Shown: positions 24,101-32,128 of the stretch, one piece after another | Numbering within the stretch: position 1 is the first letter of the stretch | Layout of the letters: each line of letters opens with the position of its first letter | Assembly (NCBI GenBank): GCA_937877565.1 | Contig: CALFJB010000062.1 | Location: forward strand, 26,294-90,293 | Reading direction: 5' to 3' | DNA length: 64,000 nt | Source of the DNA: an uncultured Selenomonadales bacterium | GTDB lineage: Bacteria; Bacillota; Negativicutes; Selenomonadales; Selenomonadaceae | Made by a program: the position numbers and the translations under genes | Notes under the pieces: generated by a model | What the model saw: the letters and a program-made list of their open reading frames with translations, nothing else | Told to the model about the DNA's origin: nothing | Databases searched by the model: none

Positions 24101-26730
24101 TCTGCACCTGCGCCCGCGTTGATTGAAGTATTTGCACTTAATTGACCTTGAGAAATAGTATCGTTGCCTTCTCCCGCGTCAATTATTGCAGCTCCACCAT
24201 TTGTATTTGAAATATAGTCATTGCCAATTCCGCCATACATTGTTACTTTGTAGCCGCCGTAATTTGTAATTGTATCAGTGCCTGTGCCGCCGTCCAAAAC
24301 TGAATAGTAGCCGTAGTAACTATAAATTGAATCGTTATCTGCGCCGCCAATCAATGACAGGTAACCTTTATCATAAGTACCGAAGTAACTATAAATTGTA
24401 TCTGAACCGGCATCTCCGCTGATTGTTACATATTGAGCAGTGTTGTAAATGTAGTCATTGCCGCCAAGCGCACTGACTAGAGAATTTGAATTGCTGACAG
24501 TTGCTCTGTCATTTCCTTCAGTGAATGTACTTTGGATAGTTGGATAAACTTTTACACTTGTTGTATTTTTAAATGTAATTGCGCCGGTGTAAGTGCCGCC
24601 GCTGCCAACTGAAACGATTAAATCACTGCCGCTCTTTGAAGTTGTGTAACTTCCTGAAGTAATTGTTAAACTGTCATTGGCAGTTGCGCCGTAAATAGTA
24701 TCGTAGCCGTCACCGGCTGCATATTGGAAAATATTTCCGCCGGAGCCGGATCCTATACTGATAATATCGTTACCTGTGCCGCCTTTAACTGTTCGTTTAG
24801 CTTTATTGGAGTAACTGCCAATAAGATTTATTCTGTCTTGACCTTCGCCGCCATTTATTGAGGCATATGTATTATCTGCTGTAATGGTATCGTTGCCGGT
24901 ACCGCCATCTGTTGTACTGTCCCAACTATTTACATAAACAGAGTCGTCGCCATTACCTGCATTTATGGAAGTATGCCAGCTTGCATCATAAATAGTGTCG
25001 TTACCTTCGCCCGCTAAAATTGTTGCCGCTGAACCGTAACGATTATAAATGCTGTCGTTACCGTCGCCGCTATTTATTGAAACGTAGCTGTTAGTTTTAT
25101 AACTGGTTAAACTGTTGTAAATTGTGTCTGCGCCGTCGCCGGTTGAAATTGTAACATTGCTACTGCCTGTGCTTTTTATTGAATCATTGTAGCCATTGCC
25201 GCTGATAAAGGTATTTGAATTTGTATTATTTAAAGTTACACCTTGATTAACAGGCATTTTATTTCCAATGATATTTAAAGTTTTGCCGCTTGCGCTGATT
25301 AAAGTTATTGCGCCGTTTGCAATTGTTGATTCTGCCTTTCCGACTTCTACTATTATATTTTTGCCGGATTGTACCGTTCTGTAAGCTCCACTACTTCCGA
25401 TGGAAATACTTTCATAAGAAGTATAGCCATAAATAGTATCGTAGCCGTCACCGAATTCATATTGGAAAATATTTCCGCCGGAACCGGATTTTATGCTGAT
25501 AATATCGTTACCTGTGCCGCCTTTAACTGTTCGTTTAGCTTTATTGGAGTAACTGCCAATAAGATTTATTCTGTCTTGACCTTCGCCGCCATTTATTGAG
25601 GCATATGTATTATCTGCTGTAATGGTATCGTTGCCGGTACCGCCATCTGTTGTACTGTCCCAACTATTTACATAAACAGAGTCGTCGCCATTACCTGCAT
25701 TTATGGAAGTATGCCAGCTTGCATCATAAATAGTGTCGTTACCTTCGCCCGCTAAAATTGTTGCCGCTGAACCGTAACGATTATAAATGCTGTCGTTACC
25801 GTCGCCGCTATTTATTGAAACGTAGCTGTTAGTTTTATAACTGGTTAAACTGTTGTAAATTGTGTCTGCGCCGTCGCCGGTTGAAATTGTAACATTGCTA
25901 CTACCTGTGCTTTTTATTGAATCATTGTAGTCTGTACCGCTAATAAAAGTGTTTGAATTTGTATTACTGATATATTTTCCGCCAATATATCCATTTGCAA
26001 TATTAATAGTTTTGCCGCTTGCCCCAACTAATGTTATTTCTCCTGAATTTGTAATATTGAGAACAACATCGCTACCAACAGTTTCACGTGTGTAATAATT
26101 GTAGCGCAAATCGATTGTATCAGTGAAATTGTAATTTTTTACAATGTCGTTACCGTCACCGTAATAGTAGAGAATAGTATTATTTCGGCTGTCTGTAGCT
26201 AGATCTATTGTATCGTTGCCCGTGCCTCCAACTATCGTTACATTGCCTCCGCCGGAAGTTCTTCCGCCGCTGTAAATATAGTCGTTGCCCGCGCCGCCGT
26301 CCATCAAAACGTTTTCCCCGCCATAAATAGAGGTACTTCCTGCAACACCATATCTGTAATTGTAGAGGCTGTCTCCATCATTTCCGCCATACATACTGAC
26401 ATTGTTGGCGAAATTCTTTATAGTATCGTTACCGTAACCGCCATACAATTTGGAATTTCTGGCGTTGTTGTAATTGCTACTGCTGTGATACGGATCACTG
26501 TGAATAAAATCATTTCCATATCCTGCAATTACCGTGCTATAGTTTCCTCTGTTATCGATTGTGTCATTTCCTGTACCGGAATCAATAGAAACATAATCGC
26601 CGTAATTCCAGATATAATCTTTGCCACCGTAAGTATAGACCCAAGTATTTGAATTATTATTTGAATAGGTGTCATTGCTTTCAGACCCGGTATATGAAAA
26701 CCGCTGTAAATTAAACTTCAATTCTTTCAT
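21103..26730 (-). CDS. Giant RTX calcium-binding repeat protein with zinc metallopeptidase domain
   Basis: About 1875 residues. Residues 20-1240 are acidic RTX-like nonapeptide arrays (GGTGNDTI, GSGDGNDSIY) arranged in several blocks, including a block of about 165 residues present twice and nearly identical. A helical linker follows, then a putative zinc-peptidase domain with HEMVH at about 1491-1495 and a Glu 18 residues later (VIEGTAEL), the HExxH-x18-E gluzincin pattern. Residues ~1690-1800 are canonical RTX repeats (GGKGKDTLYGG) and a C-terminal tail. No Sec signal; RTX proteins normally leave by type I secretion with a C-terminal signal. The N terminus MKELKFNLQRF is short and conserved-looking. 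Start ATG 26730 has AAGGAGG 9 nt upstream; ATG 26736 is too close to it. Confidence 0.88.
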   Translation of the reverse strand: MKELKFNLQRFSYTGSESNDTYSNNNSNTWVYTYGGKDYIWNYGDYVSIDSGTGNDTIDNRGNYSTVIAGYGNDFIHSDPYHSSSNYNNARNSKLYGGYGNDTIKNFANNVSMYGGNDGDSLYNYRYGVAGSTSIYGGENVLMDGGAGNDYIYSGGRTSGGGNVTIVGGTGNDTIDLATDSRNNTILYYYGDGNDIVKNYNFTDTIDLRYNYYTRETVGSDVVLNITNSGEITLVGASGKTINIANGYIGGKYISNTNSNTFISGTDYNDSIKSTGSSNVTISTGDGADTIYNSLTSYKTNSYVSINSGDGNDSIYNRYGSAATILAGEGNDTIYDASWHTSINAGNGDDSVYVNSWDSTTDGGTGNDTITADNTYASINGGEGQDRINLIGSYSNKAKRTVKGGTGNDIISIKSGSGGNIFQYEFGDGYDTIYGYTSYESISIGSSGAYRTVQSGKNIIVEVGKAESTIANGAITLISASGKTLNIIGNKMPVNQGVTLNNTNSNTFISGNGYNDSIKSTGSSNVTISTGDGADTIYNSLTSYKTNSYVSINSGDGNDSIYNRYGSAATILAGEGNDTIYDASWHTSINAGNGDDSVYVNSWDSTTDGGTGNDTITADNTYASINGGEGQDRINLIGSYSNKAKRTVKGGTGNDIISIGSGSGGNIFQYAAGDGYDTIYGATANDSLTITSGSYTTSKSGSDLIVSVGSGGTYTGAITFKNTTSVKVYPTIQSTFTEGNDRATVSNSNSLVSALGGNDYIYNTAQYVTISGDAGSDTIYSYFGTYDKGYLSLIGGADNDSIYSYYGYYSVLDGGTGTDTITNYGGYKVTMYGGIGNDYISNTNGGAAIIDAGEGNDTISQGQLSANTSINAGAGADRITLSGNSTGMTIKGGTGNDYIYNSDTVGHIYQFSSGDGSDTIVGYNSNDKISLDGGYYTRETISSNVVVSLVSGGAISLSGASNQNVNIVGGTLSIKGDDGENISNSKSDTIINTGAGNDTISNTGSTVKIYSGNGDDSIYSCADYNVSIVSGDGNDTIYNAFTNYVSIESGVGDDSIYGNNNWATINAGTGKDTIIGNHYKSKLNGNDGEDLISITSYSYNTVDGGIGEDSIIVGAVYSGNTTLNATGISINGGEGADLISLRGSNSTITGGKDNDTIKLSGDNHLIQYNKGDGNDTIFGFNATDTLQINGVKYKKSKISGTTDVKVSVTGGASVILKDAASLGLNNIKVAGEQDIDDENTYTPQDVIKKFMKALDDTKNYGEAAVDAAVKACSNYTDFNDLIDKLCKECREYIKKDSTNGWKTFLEEKCDIILEGTSDEDTGAITGKDAGGDTKKTAVSVIPEPNSRNTNFDKSSFETNGLTFKIGEYNSWTEKIVEKTYSDLTSNDERFVWQSINSNWGREGLNLIEESYGYSYDDSENKCTTLHIYFDYNTGALAWTNNYNYNNEGRASDLMIGINMNVYKNFSNSDLNGIGYNRYGNPEEYLDRTFTHEMVHAIMASKVKYWKSLPLSVIEGTAELVKGIDDTRPGTIKYMTQNPDYLKHCMSSEYTWKEYQEDSDQVYASGYIMLRYLAKQASTGGDKGGLSNIIRPLAQKVEGVSLSSALIKLTKDFKENSIDFADYYGNVTKLDASTLSSGIVVYGSSASNSLKGSKGADTVFAGAGKDTVLGGNGADVLYGEKDNDLLKGEGGDDTLYGGKGKDTLYGGNNDDVLYGNADDDKLYGDIGNDSLNGGDGNDTLTGGKGADVFIYKFGEGNDTITDYTASQKDKIQIVNGTISQTLYSGKDVTFKIGDGSLTVKKGNSQKISIEYVDESQIQSYWFDEDDDNFVSEDTQLDSISEITEDKYSAENIETYNYDSLDTLQVASSSQDSLDIK
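24700..25943. repeat. Internal direct repeat in the RTX gene (two ~490-bp copies, 748 bp apart)
   Basis: The segment at about 24700-25195 recurs at about 25443-25943 with very few differences (for example GCCTTTAACTGTTCG at 24781 and 25529). Recent duplication or gene conversion inside the repeat array; recombination between copies would change protein length by about 249 residues in frame. Confidence 0.85.
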
Positions 26731-26844
26731 AGTCATACGCCTCCTTAATAAAAATCTATACAACAACTTATATGAATGGAGTATAAATTATACCGCTGAA
26801 AACTGTATGAATTTTTTGAGATTTAATCAAATTTTAATAAATAA

Positions 26845-26882
26845 AAAAATCCCCGTCGAATTGACAGGGAAAATTTTTTATT
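26845..26882 (-). terminator. Terminator after mscL
   Basis: Minus strand: TCCCTGTC-aattc-GACGGGGA followed by a run of seven T. Located between mscL and the RTX gene, so the RTX gene needs its own promoter. Confidence 0.75.
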
Positions 26883-26898
26883 TCTGAAATTTAATTTG

Positions 26899-27339
26899 CT
26901 ACTTGCCCGCAATATCAGAGGCGCAATGTGAACACTTTGTAGCGTCGTCTGCAACAACTTCTTTGCAGTACGGGCATTTACGCGGCTCTTTTGTTGGAGC
27001 AGGTGGAGGCGGCGGCATAATCTTGTTTACCCATTTTATCAAAATGAAAATTGCAGTTGCCATAATTAAAAAGTCTAAGCACGTATTCAAGAAAACGCCG
27101 TAAGCGATAATTGGTGCGCCCGCTTCCTTCGCGGCAGCGTATGTTTCATAATCTACGCCTGAAAGATTTATGTACAAATTTGAAAAGTCAATTTTACCAA
27201 GCATAAGTCCGAGCGGCGGCATCAAAATATCTGAAGTGAACGACGAAACGATTTTTCCGAACGCCGCACCGATAATTACGCCTGTTGCCATGTCAACAAC
27301 GTTTCCGCGCATTATAAATTTTTTAAATTCATCAAACAT
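26899..27339 (-). CDS. mscL: Large-conductance mechanosensitive channel with C-terminal zinc ribbon
   Basis: 146 residues. Residues 1-105 are MscL: FKKFIMRGNVVDMATGVIIGAAFGKIVSSFTSDILMPPLG and the second membrane helix FLIMATAIFILIKWVNKI. The usual C-terminal amphipathic helix is replaced, after a Pro-rich linker, by a zinc ribbon CPYCKEVVADDATKCSHC (residues about 122-139). MscL opens on membrane stretch to release solutes under osmotic downshock. The zinc ribbon suggests extra subunit contacts or a metal/redox input. RBS AAGGAGA before the ATG. Confidence 0.92.
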   Translation of the reverse strand: MFDEFKKFIMRGNVVDMATGVIIGAAFGKIVSSFTSDILMPPLGLMLGKIDFSNLYINLSGVDYETYAAAKEAGAPIIAYGVFLNTCLDFLIMATAIFILIKWVNKIMPPPPPAPTKEPRKCPYCKEVVADDATKCSHCASDIAGK

Positions 27340-27393
27340 TAAAGGTTCTCCTTTGTTGAAATTTTTTAATTTTTAATTTTTTTATCTTTAAAT

Positions 27394-27548
27394 GTACTTT
27401 CTTTTCAGTCGCGAAAAGAAAGTACCAAAGAAACGCTTTTTAACGGCGCGTCAGGGTTTCTCGGGTAAACGTAAAGTCTGCTTCCTATATCTATCCTAAT
27501 TCCCTGTAACTTCAACTAAACGTCTCTATCTGAAACCAATGACGCGCC
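27394..27548. repeat. Nested-hairpin element, copy 1
   Basis: First a perfect 12-bp hairpin GTACTTTCTTTT / AAAAGAAAGTAC (27394-27425), then an outer stem GGCGCGTCA (27445-27453) with TGACGCGCC (27540-27548) and an inner GGTTTC/GAAACC. The centre is unrelated to copy 2. It lies between mscL and the dehydrogenase gene; this 286-bp gap holds no gene. Confidence 0.8.
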
Positions 27549-27625
27549 TTACATTTCCGTTATCTATTATTTATTTTCAAATTTTCGCCGTCATCTATAA
27601 TTTGCAATGTTTAGATTGTCTAAAT

Positions 27626-28504
27626 TTATTTGCATATATCGTAATATTTCAGTAAAGCTTGCGTACCTTCCGAGCCTTTGCCGTCATCTTCTATTTTGCG
27701 TAATTCGTGAAGTACCATTGAAAGTATTGGCAAAGTTTTTCCGTAAGCTGTGGCAGTTTCAACTCCAATAGATAAATCTTTTGCCAAATGCTTAAGCATA
27801 AACCCGGGATTAAAATCGCCGTCAAGTCCTTTTCTTGCAACTCCTGACATTTGAAAACTACTTGCCGCACCGCTTGAAATTGCCGCGTACACCTTTTCAA
27901 TATCAAGTCCTGACATTTTTGCGTAGGAAAAAGCCTCACAGACGCCCGCCAATGTTCCGGCAATGGCAATTTGATTTGCAATTTTAGTTTTTTGTCCTGC
28001 ACCTTCCGCGCCTTCGTAAACTATATTTTTGCCTAAAACTTCAAAAACAGGTTTCAGTGCGTTAAAATCTTCTTCATCGCCGCCAACTAAAATTGTAAGC
28101 GTAGCATTTTTTGCGCCAACGTCTCCGCCTGTTACAGGAGCGTCTACCGCGTGCAGATTTTTATTTTTCGCCGCGTTATAAATTTTTTCGGCAACTACCG
28201 GCGAAGAAGTTGTCATATCAATTAAATAAGTATCCGCCGCCGCAGATTCAACTATTCCGCCTTCAGATAAATAAATTTGTTCAACGTCTTTTGGATAACC
28301 TACAATCGTTATAACAACGTCTTGATTTTTCGCACATTCGCCCGCAGTTTCACACCAACGCGCCCCGCGTTCAATAAGTTTTTCTGCCTTTGACTTCGTA
28401 CGATTGTATACGCTGACTTCAAAGCCCGCGTCCATTAAGTGTCCCGCCATTGCCGCGCCCATTATTCCTGTACCGATAAAGCCGATTTTTTTCAATTCAC
28501 GCAT
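27626..28504 (-). CDS. Beta-hydroxyacid dehydrogenase (2-hydroxy-3-oxopropionate reductase / 3-hydroxyisobutyrate dehydrogenase family)
   Basis: 292 residues. N-terminal NAD(P) motif GFIGTGIMGAAMAGHL, substrate motif DAPVTGGDVGAKNATL, catalytic Lys in GAGQKTKIANQI, and C-terminal LAKDLSIGVETA. The family includes tartronate-semialdehyde reductase and succinic-semialdehyde/glyoxylate reductases; the residue after the NAD loop (YNRTKSKA, with Arg/Thr) suggests NADPH. The exact substrate is open. Start ATG 28504 has GAAGGTG 8 nt upstream; the longer open frame starts with a weak TTG. Confidence 0.85.
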   Translation of the reverse strand: MRELKKIGFIGTGIMGAAMAGHLMDAGFEVSVYNRTKSKAEKLIERGARWCETAGECAKNQDVVITIVGYPKDVEQIYLSEGGIVESAAADTYLIDMTTSSPVVAEKIYNAAKNKNLHAVDAPVTGGDVGAKNATLTILVGGDEEDFNALKPVFEVLGKNIVYEGAEGAGQKTKIANQIAIAGTLAGVCEAFSYAKMSGLDIEKVYAAISSGAASSFQMSGVARKGLDGDFNPGFMLKHLAKDLSIGVETATAYGKTLPILSMVLHELRKIEDDGKGSEGTQALLKYYDICK

Positions 28505-28596
28505 TTTTAATTCACCTTCTTTCAAACGGGCGAATTATAGCACTTTGCATTTTGTTTTTCAATCTAATTTGCAGGTATACTTGACGGCGTTTTTTC

Positions 28597-28623
28597 TTGA
28601 CACAAAAAAATCTTTTCTATAAA
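28597..28623 (+). promoter_or_regulatory. Possible purB promoter
   Basis: TTGACA at 28597-28602 and TATAAA at 28618-28623 with a 15-bp spacer, 36 bp before the purB start. The spacer is short, so strength is uncertain. No purine riboswitch fold was seen. Confidence 0.35.
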
Positions 28624-28658
28624 ATCAGCATAAATACAAATTTGAAAGGGCTGATTGA

Positions 28659-29951
28659 ATGATTGAACGTTACACTTTGCCGGAAATGGGGAAAATTTGG
28701 TCGATTGAAAACGAATGGCGCACGATTTTAAATGTGGAGCTTGCCGCCTGCGATGCAATGGCTGAACTTGGCGAAATTCCCGCCGACGCCGCAAAAAATA
28801 TTCGTGCGAAGGCAAATTTCACTGTCGAACGTATCAAAGAAATTGAGGCGGTTACAGACCATGACATTATTGCATTTTTAACTTGCGTGGCTGAATACGT
28901 CGGCGAAGATTCAAAGTACATTCACAAAGGCTTGACTTCTTCAGATGTCAAAGATACGGCGTATTGTCTGATGATGAAACAGGCGGCTGAAATTATTTTG
29001 GACGATTTAAAAAAATTCAATGAAGTTTTACGCCGTCGCGCAGTTGAATTTAAACACACTCCTTGCATTGGGCGCACGCACGGTATACATGCCGAGCCAA
29101 TGACTTTTGGGCTCAAACTTTTACTTTGGAGCGCAGAAATTGAAAGAGATATTGAGCGCGTTGAACACGCAAAAAAAATTGTTTCAGTTGGAAAGTTAAG
29201 CGGCGCGGTTGGTACGTACTCAAATATAAATCCAAAGATTGAGGAGCTTGTTTGCCAAAAATTAGAATTGGAGCCGGTAAAACTTGCAACTCAAGTTATT
29301 CAACGTGACAGACACGCAGAATTTGTTACAACTTTGGCGATTGTTGCAAGTACACTTGAAAAAATTGCAACCGAAATTAGAAATTTGCAACGTACTGACA
29401 TTAGAGAGGCTGAAGAATATTTTCAACCCGGTCAAAAAGGTTCTTCTGCAATGCCGCACAAACGCAACCCTATTAACTGCGAACGTGTTGCAGGAATGGC
29501 GCGGCTTGTTCGTGGTAACGCGGTTGCTGCAATGGAAGATATTACACTTTGGCACGAACGCGATATTTCACATTCAAGCGTTGAGCGTGTCATTTTGCCG
29601 GATTCTACAATTAACGTGGATTATTGCACGAAAAAAATCACAAAGATTGTTGACAAGCTTTTAGTTTATCCCGATGCAATGTTGCACAATCTCAATCGTA
29701 CCGGCGGCTTGATTTACAGCCAAAGAATTATGCTTGCAGTTGTCAGCAAAGGCGTCCTGCGCGAAGACGCTTACAAGTGGGTACAGCGCAACGCCATGAA
29801 ACGTTGGCTTGAAAAAGAAGATTTTCGCACCAACATTGAAAACGACGAAGATATTAAAAAATATTTGACTAAAGAAGAAATTGAAGAGTGCTTTAACTAC
29901 GAATGGTTTTTGCGTAACGTCGATATGATTTTTGAACGTTTTGGATTGTGA
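28659..29951 (+). CDS. purB: Adenylosuccinate lyase
   Basis: 430 residues. Catalyses two purine steps: SAICAR to AICAR and adenylosuccinate to AMP, releasing fumarate. Signature SSAMPHKRNPI (catalytic Ser loop), active-site His in GRTHGIHAEP, and TSSDVKDTAY. RBS GAAAGGG upstream. Followed 9 bp later by an acetyltransferase gene, probably co-transcribed. Confidence 0.96.
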   Translation: MIERYTLPEMGKIWSIENEWRTILNVELAACDAMAELGEIPADAAKNIRAKANFTVERIKEIEAVTDHDIIAFLTCVAEYVGEDSKYIHKGLTSSDVKDTAYCLMMKQAAEIILDDLKKFNEVLRRRAVEFKHTPCIGRTHGIHAEPMTFGLKLLLWSAEIERDIERVEHAKKIVSVGKLSGAVGTYSNINPKIEELVCQKLELEPVKLATQVIQRDRHAEFVTTLAIVASTLEKIATEIRNLQRTDIREAEEYFQPGQKGSSAMPHKRNPINCERVAGMARLVRGNAVAAMEDITLWHERDISHSSVERVILPDSTINVDYCTKKITKIVDKLLVYPDAMLHNLNRTGGLIYSQRIMLAVVSKGVLREDAYKWVQRNAMKRWLEKEDFRTNIENDEDIKKYLTKEEIEECFNYEWFLRNVDMIFERFGL

Positions 29952-29960
29952 GAAATTGCT

Positions 29961-30491
29961 ATGGAAATTAAACTTGTACCACTTCAAGAAAACGAAAAGG
30001 AACGCTTTATAAAAGAAATTCAAGCGGCGTTTAAAAAGGCAGTGGTTGAAGAATTTGGCGACAACGGCGAAGAAATTATTCCCCGTGAAGATGTTGTAAA
30101 TTCTTTCAATGCTAAAGGCGCGGAAAGTTACAACATAATTCATAACGGCGAAATTGTTGGCGGCGCAGTTTTACAAATTCGCCCCGATAATCGAAATGAA
30201 TTGCAGTTACTTTATATCAAAGTCGGCAACCATTCAAAAGGCTTAGGCGCGGCGGCGTGGCAAGCGATTGAAAAACTTCATCCTGAAACTAAAATTTGGG
30301 AGACGTTCACTCCGTATTTTGAAAAACGCAATATCCATTTTTACGTCAACAAATGCGGTTTTAAAATCGTCGAATTTTTCAACGAAAAAAATCCTATGCC
30401 GAATCCTCCACATTCTGAAAATACACCGCCGGATATGGAATATTTTTTCAGATTTGAAAAGGATATGACGGCGGCGCAGAAAAATATTTAA
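29961..30491 (+). CDS. GNAT-family N-acetyltransferase
   Basis: 176 residues. The fold is recognised from VGGAVLQIRPDNRNELQLLYIKVGNHSKGLGAAAWQAIE, where the last part is the acetyl-CoA-binding loop (Q/R-x-x-G-x-G/A replaced by KGLGAAA). The C-terminal PNPPHSENTPPDMEYFFRFEK is unusual. Substrate unknown. Tail to purB 9 bp; next gene 19 bp downstream. Confidence 0.78.
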   Translation: MEIKLVPLQENEKERFIKEIQAAFKKAVVEEFGDNGEEIIPREDVVNSFNAKGAESYNIIHNGEIVGGAVLQIRPDNRNELQLLYIKVGNHSKGLGAAAWQAIEKLHPETKIWETFTPYFEKRNIHFYVNKCGFKIVEFFNEKNPMPNPPHSENTPPDMEYFFRFEKDMTAAQKNI

Positions 30492-30510
30492 ATCAAAAGG
30501 AGATGTTTTT

Positions 30511-30855
30511 ATGAATACCAGAACACACGAAATTATCAGAGAATATATTGACGTGCTGACATATCAGGCGATTAACCGCGAATTGACGTGGGAAACTTCC
30601 GCCGGTGATATGGATATTCGCTACTCAATCAAAGATTTGAACGGCAAGCAACTTTTGGGCGTTTCCCGTAGTTTGCTTTTTTCCAGCGGTAAAGTTGAAC
30701 TTACCATTTGCGGCGAAAAATTTAAAACCGCCAACACGGGAATTATTGACCGCGTCGAAAAACTTTTCAGAATCATCAACTACACCAAAAAAGACAACGT
30801 CATTAAAGACGAAACTATTCAATTTATGCGCAAATACATTAAAGAAAATAAATAG
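30511..30855 (+). CDS. Hypothetical protein, 114 residues
   Basis: Not recognised. Soluble, mixed charge, with an N-terminal helix (THEIIREYIDVLTYQAI), a central beta-rich stretch and a Lys-rich C terminus. RBS AAAGGAG 9 nt upstream gives good support for translation. Last gene of the purB group. Its TAG stop is the first unit of an 8-base repeat run (30853-30883). Confidence 0.6.
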   Translation: MNTRTHEIIREYIDVLTYQAINRELTWETSAGDMDIRYSIKDLNGKQLLGVSRSLLFSSGKVELTICGEKFKTANTGIIDRVEKLFRIINYTKKDNVIKDETIQFMRKYIKENK

Positions 30856-30883
30856 TTTGTTAGTGTGATAGTTGGATAGTATT
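30853..30883 (+). repeat. One-armed octad repeat (TAGTNNNN units)
   Basis: Units TAGTTTGT, TAGTGTGA, TAGTTGGA, TAGT. The first TAG is the stop codon of the preceding gene. A matching run on the other strand (63571-63594) ends the HPt gene. Confidence 0.6.
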
Positions 30884-30888
30884 TTTCA

Positions 30889-31020
30889 GATATTTTGGCG
30901 GTACAAGCCAAACGCCGTTAGTAAATTGAAAAAATTTGTAGCCGTCGTTGTACATTTGCCGCGCCGCAATTTCAAAAATTATAGCTGTACCACTGTAACG
31001 GGCGAAGTTTTTTAAGTTGC
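30889..31020 (-). pseudogene. Duplicated 3' end of kptA
   Basis: About 130 bp matching 31053-31185, the last 45 codons of kptA (blocks ATATTTTGGCGGTAC, TTGAAAAAATTT and TACATTTGCCGCGCCGCAA), with an 11-bp deletion and scattered changes. The copy has no start and lies just downstream of the intact gene. Confidence 0.85.
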
Positions 31021-31036
31021 AATACCTTCCCAAATT

Positions 31037-31564
31037 TTAATTTGTGTTTGTCAAATATTTTGGCGGTACTTTGTCAGTGAGCCAAACACCGTTTTCAGAT
31101 TGAAAAAATTTATAGCCGTCATTGTACATTTGCCGCGCCGCAACTTCAAAAATTACAGTTGTACCACTGCGGCGGCTTGCAACTTTTTTGGCAGTTTCAA
31201 TATCTGCCGACAAATGCACGTGCAAGCGATTCATTTTTAAAAGTCCCTGCGCGAAGATTGATTTTAAATTTTTTTCAATAGTACCGTGATAGAGAATTTC
31301 TGGCGGAATTTTTTCAGTAAGTTCAACATCAACTTTTACAGAGTGTCCTTGATTGGCGCGAATTTTAGTTTTGTCTTCGCTGAAAGAAAAGCGTTGTTTG
31401 TCATTTTCTACAACAACTTTTTCAAGCGTTGCCATATCAATTTTCATACCGCGCAAAATTTCTGAAACATTCGCCCAGCCGTTTTTGTCAAGTTTAATTC
31501 CAATAGTTTCCGGCTTATGTCGAAGTATCAGCGATAAAAATTTGCTTAACTTTTTAATATCCAT
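31037..31564 (-). CDS. kptA: RNA 2'-phosphotransferase (Tpt1/KptA)
   Basis: 175 residues. Transfers an internal 2'-phosphate from RNA to NAD+. Family motifs: LSKFLSLILRHKPE at the start (catalytic Arg-His), GHS in RANQGHSV, HVHLSADIETAKKVASRRSGTTVIFEV. In bacteria its natural substrate is unclear because they lack the yeast-type tRNA splicing pathway; it is sometimes linked to RNA repair or ADP-ribosylation. Next to a nested-hairpin element on its 5' side. Confidence 0.9.
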   Translation of the reverse strand: MDIKKLSKFLSLILRHKPETIGIKLDKNGWANVSEILRGMKIDMATLEKVVVENDKQRFSFSEDKTKIRANQGHSVKVDVELTEKIPPEILYHGTIEKNLKSIFAQGLLKMNRLHVHLSADIETAKKVASRRSGTTVIFEVAARQMYNDGYKFFQSENGVWLTDKVPPKYLTNTN

Positions 31565-31610
31565 AGTATTACCTTTTTTAAAATTAAATTTTTGAAATCA
31601 AATTAAAAAC

Positions 31611-31759
31611 GCCCGTCATTGGTTTTGGTTCAAACTTGCCTTAGTGAAGAAATAGTGAACGCGGCAGTAAACTAGACCTACTACAATGTTAAACGCGAAA
31701 ACCCTGACGGGCAAAAGAATTTCTTTGGTACTTTCTTTTTTCGACTGAAAAGAAAGTAC
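31611..31759. repeat. Nested-hairpin element, copy 2 (reverse orientation)
   Basis: Outer stem GCCCGTCA (31611-31618) with TGACGGGC (31705-31712), inner GGTTTT/AAAACC, then the 12-bp hairpin GTACTTTCTTTT/AAAAGAAAGTAC (31728-31759). Relative to copy 1 two stem pairs have changed on both sides. It fills the gap between the divergent kptA and HIT genes. Confidence 0.8.
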
Positions 31760-31786
31760 ATTAATAAAAATCAAGGAGTGAATTTA

Positions 31787-32128
31787 ATGAGCGATTGTAT
31801 TTTCTGCAAAATCGCAAACAAAGAAATTAATTCAAATTTCGTTTACGAAGATGAAAGCGTTGTCGCCTTCCGTGATTTAAATCCTCAAGCCCCGCAACAT
31901 ATTTTAATCGTACCGAAAAAGCACGTGGCAAATATCACCGAACTTGACGACAAAGACCTTGCCGCGCACATTTTTACCGAAGTTGTGCCGAAAATCGCCG
32001 CTGAAGTTGGCGTAGATAAAAGCGGTTTCAGACTTGTAATTAACACCGGCGAAGAGGGCGGGCAAACTGTCAACCATTTGCACGTTCATTTAATTGGCGG
32101 CAGAAAAATGACTTGGCCCCCGGGTTAA
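31787..32128 (+). CDS. HIT-family (histidine triad) nucleotide hydrolase
   Basis: 113 residues, the Hint/HinT size. Starts CIFCKIANKEI (zinc-binding Cys pair region), contains PQAPQHILIVPKKHVANI and the histidine triad NHLHVHLIGG. Hydrolyses aminoacyl- or lysyl-AMP type phosphoramidates. Start ATG 31787 has AAGGAG 8 nt upstream. It converges with and overlaps the ROK-type gene by 4 bp. Confidence 0.93.
   Translation: MSDCIFCKIANKEINSNFVYEDESVVAFRDLNPQAPQHILIVPKKHVANITELDDKDLAAHIFTEVVPKIAAEVGVDKSGFRLVINTGEEGGQTVNHLHVHLIGGRKMTWPPG

Noticed and set aside
21096..25599. Several ORFs in other frames of the RTX gene
   Set aside because: They arise from the biased repeat composition and lack start signals; the main frame carries the RTX and HExxH motifs.
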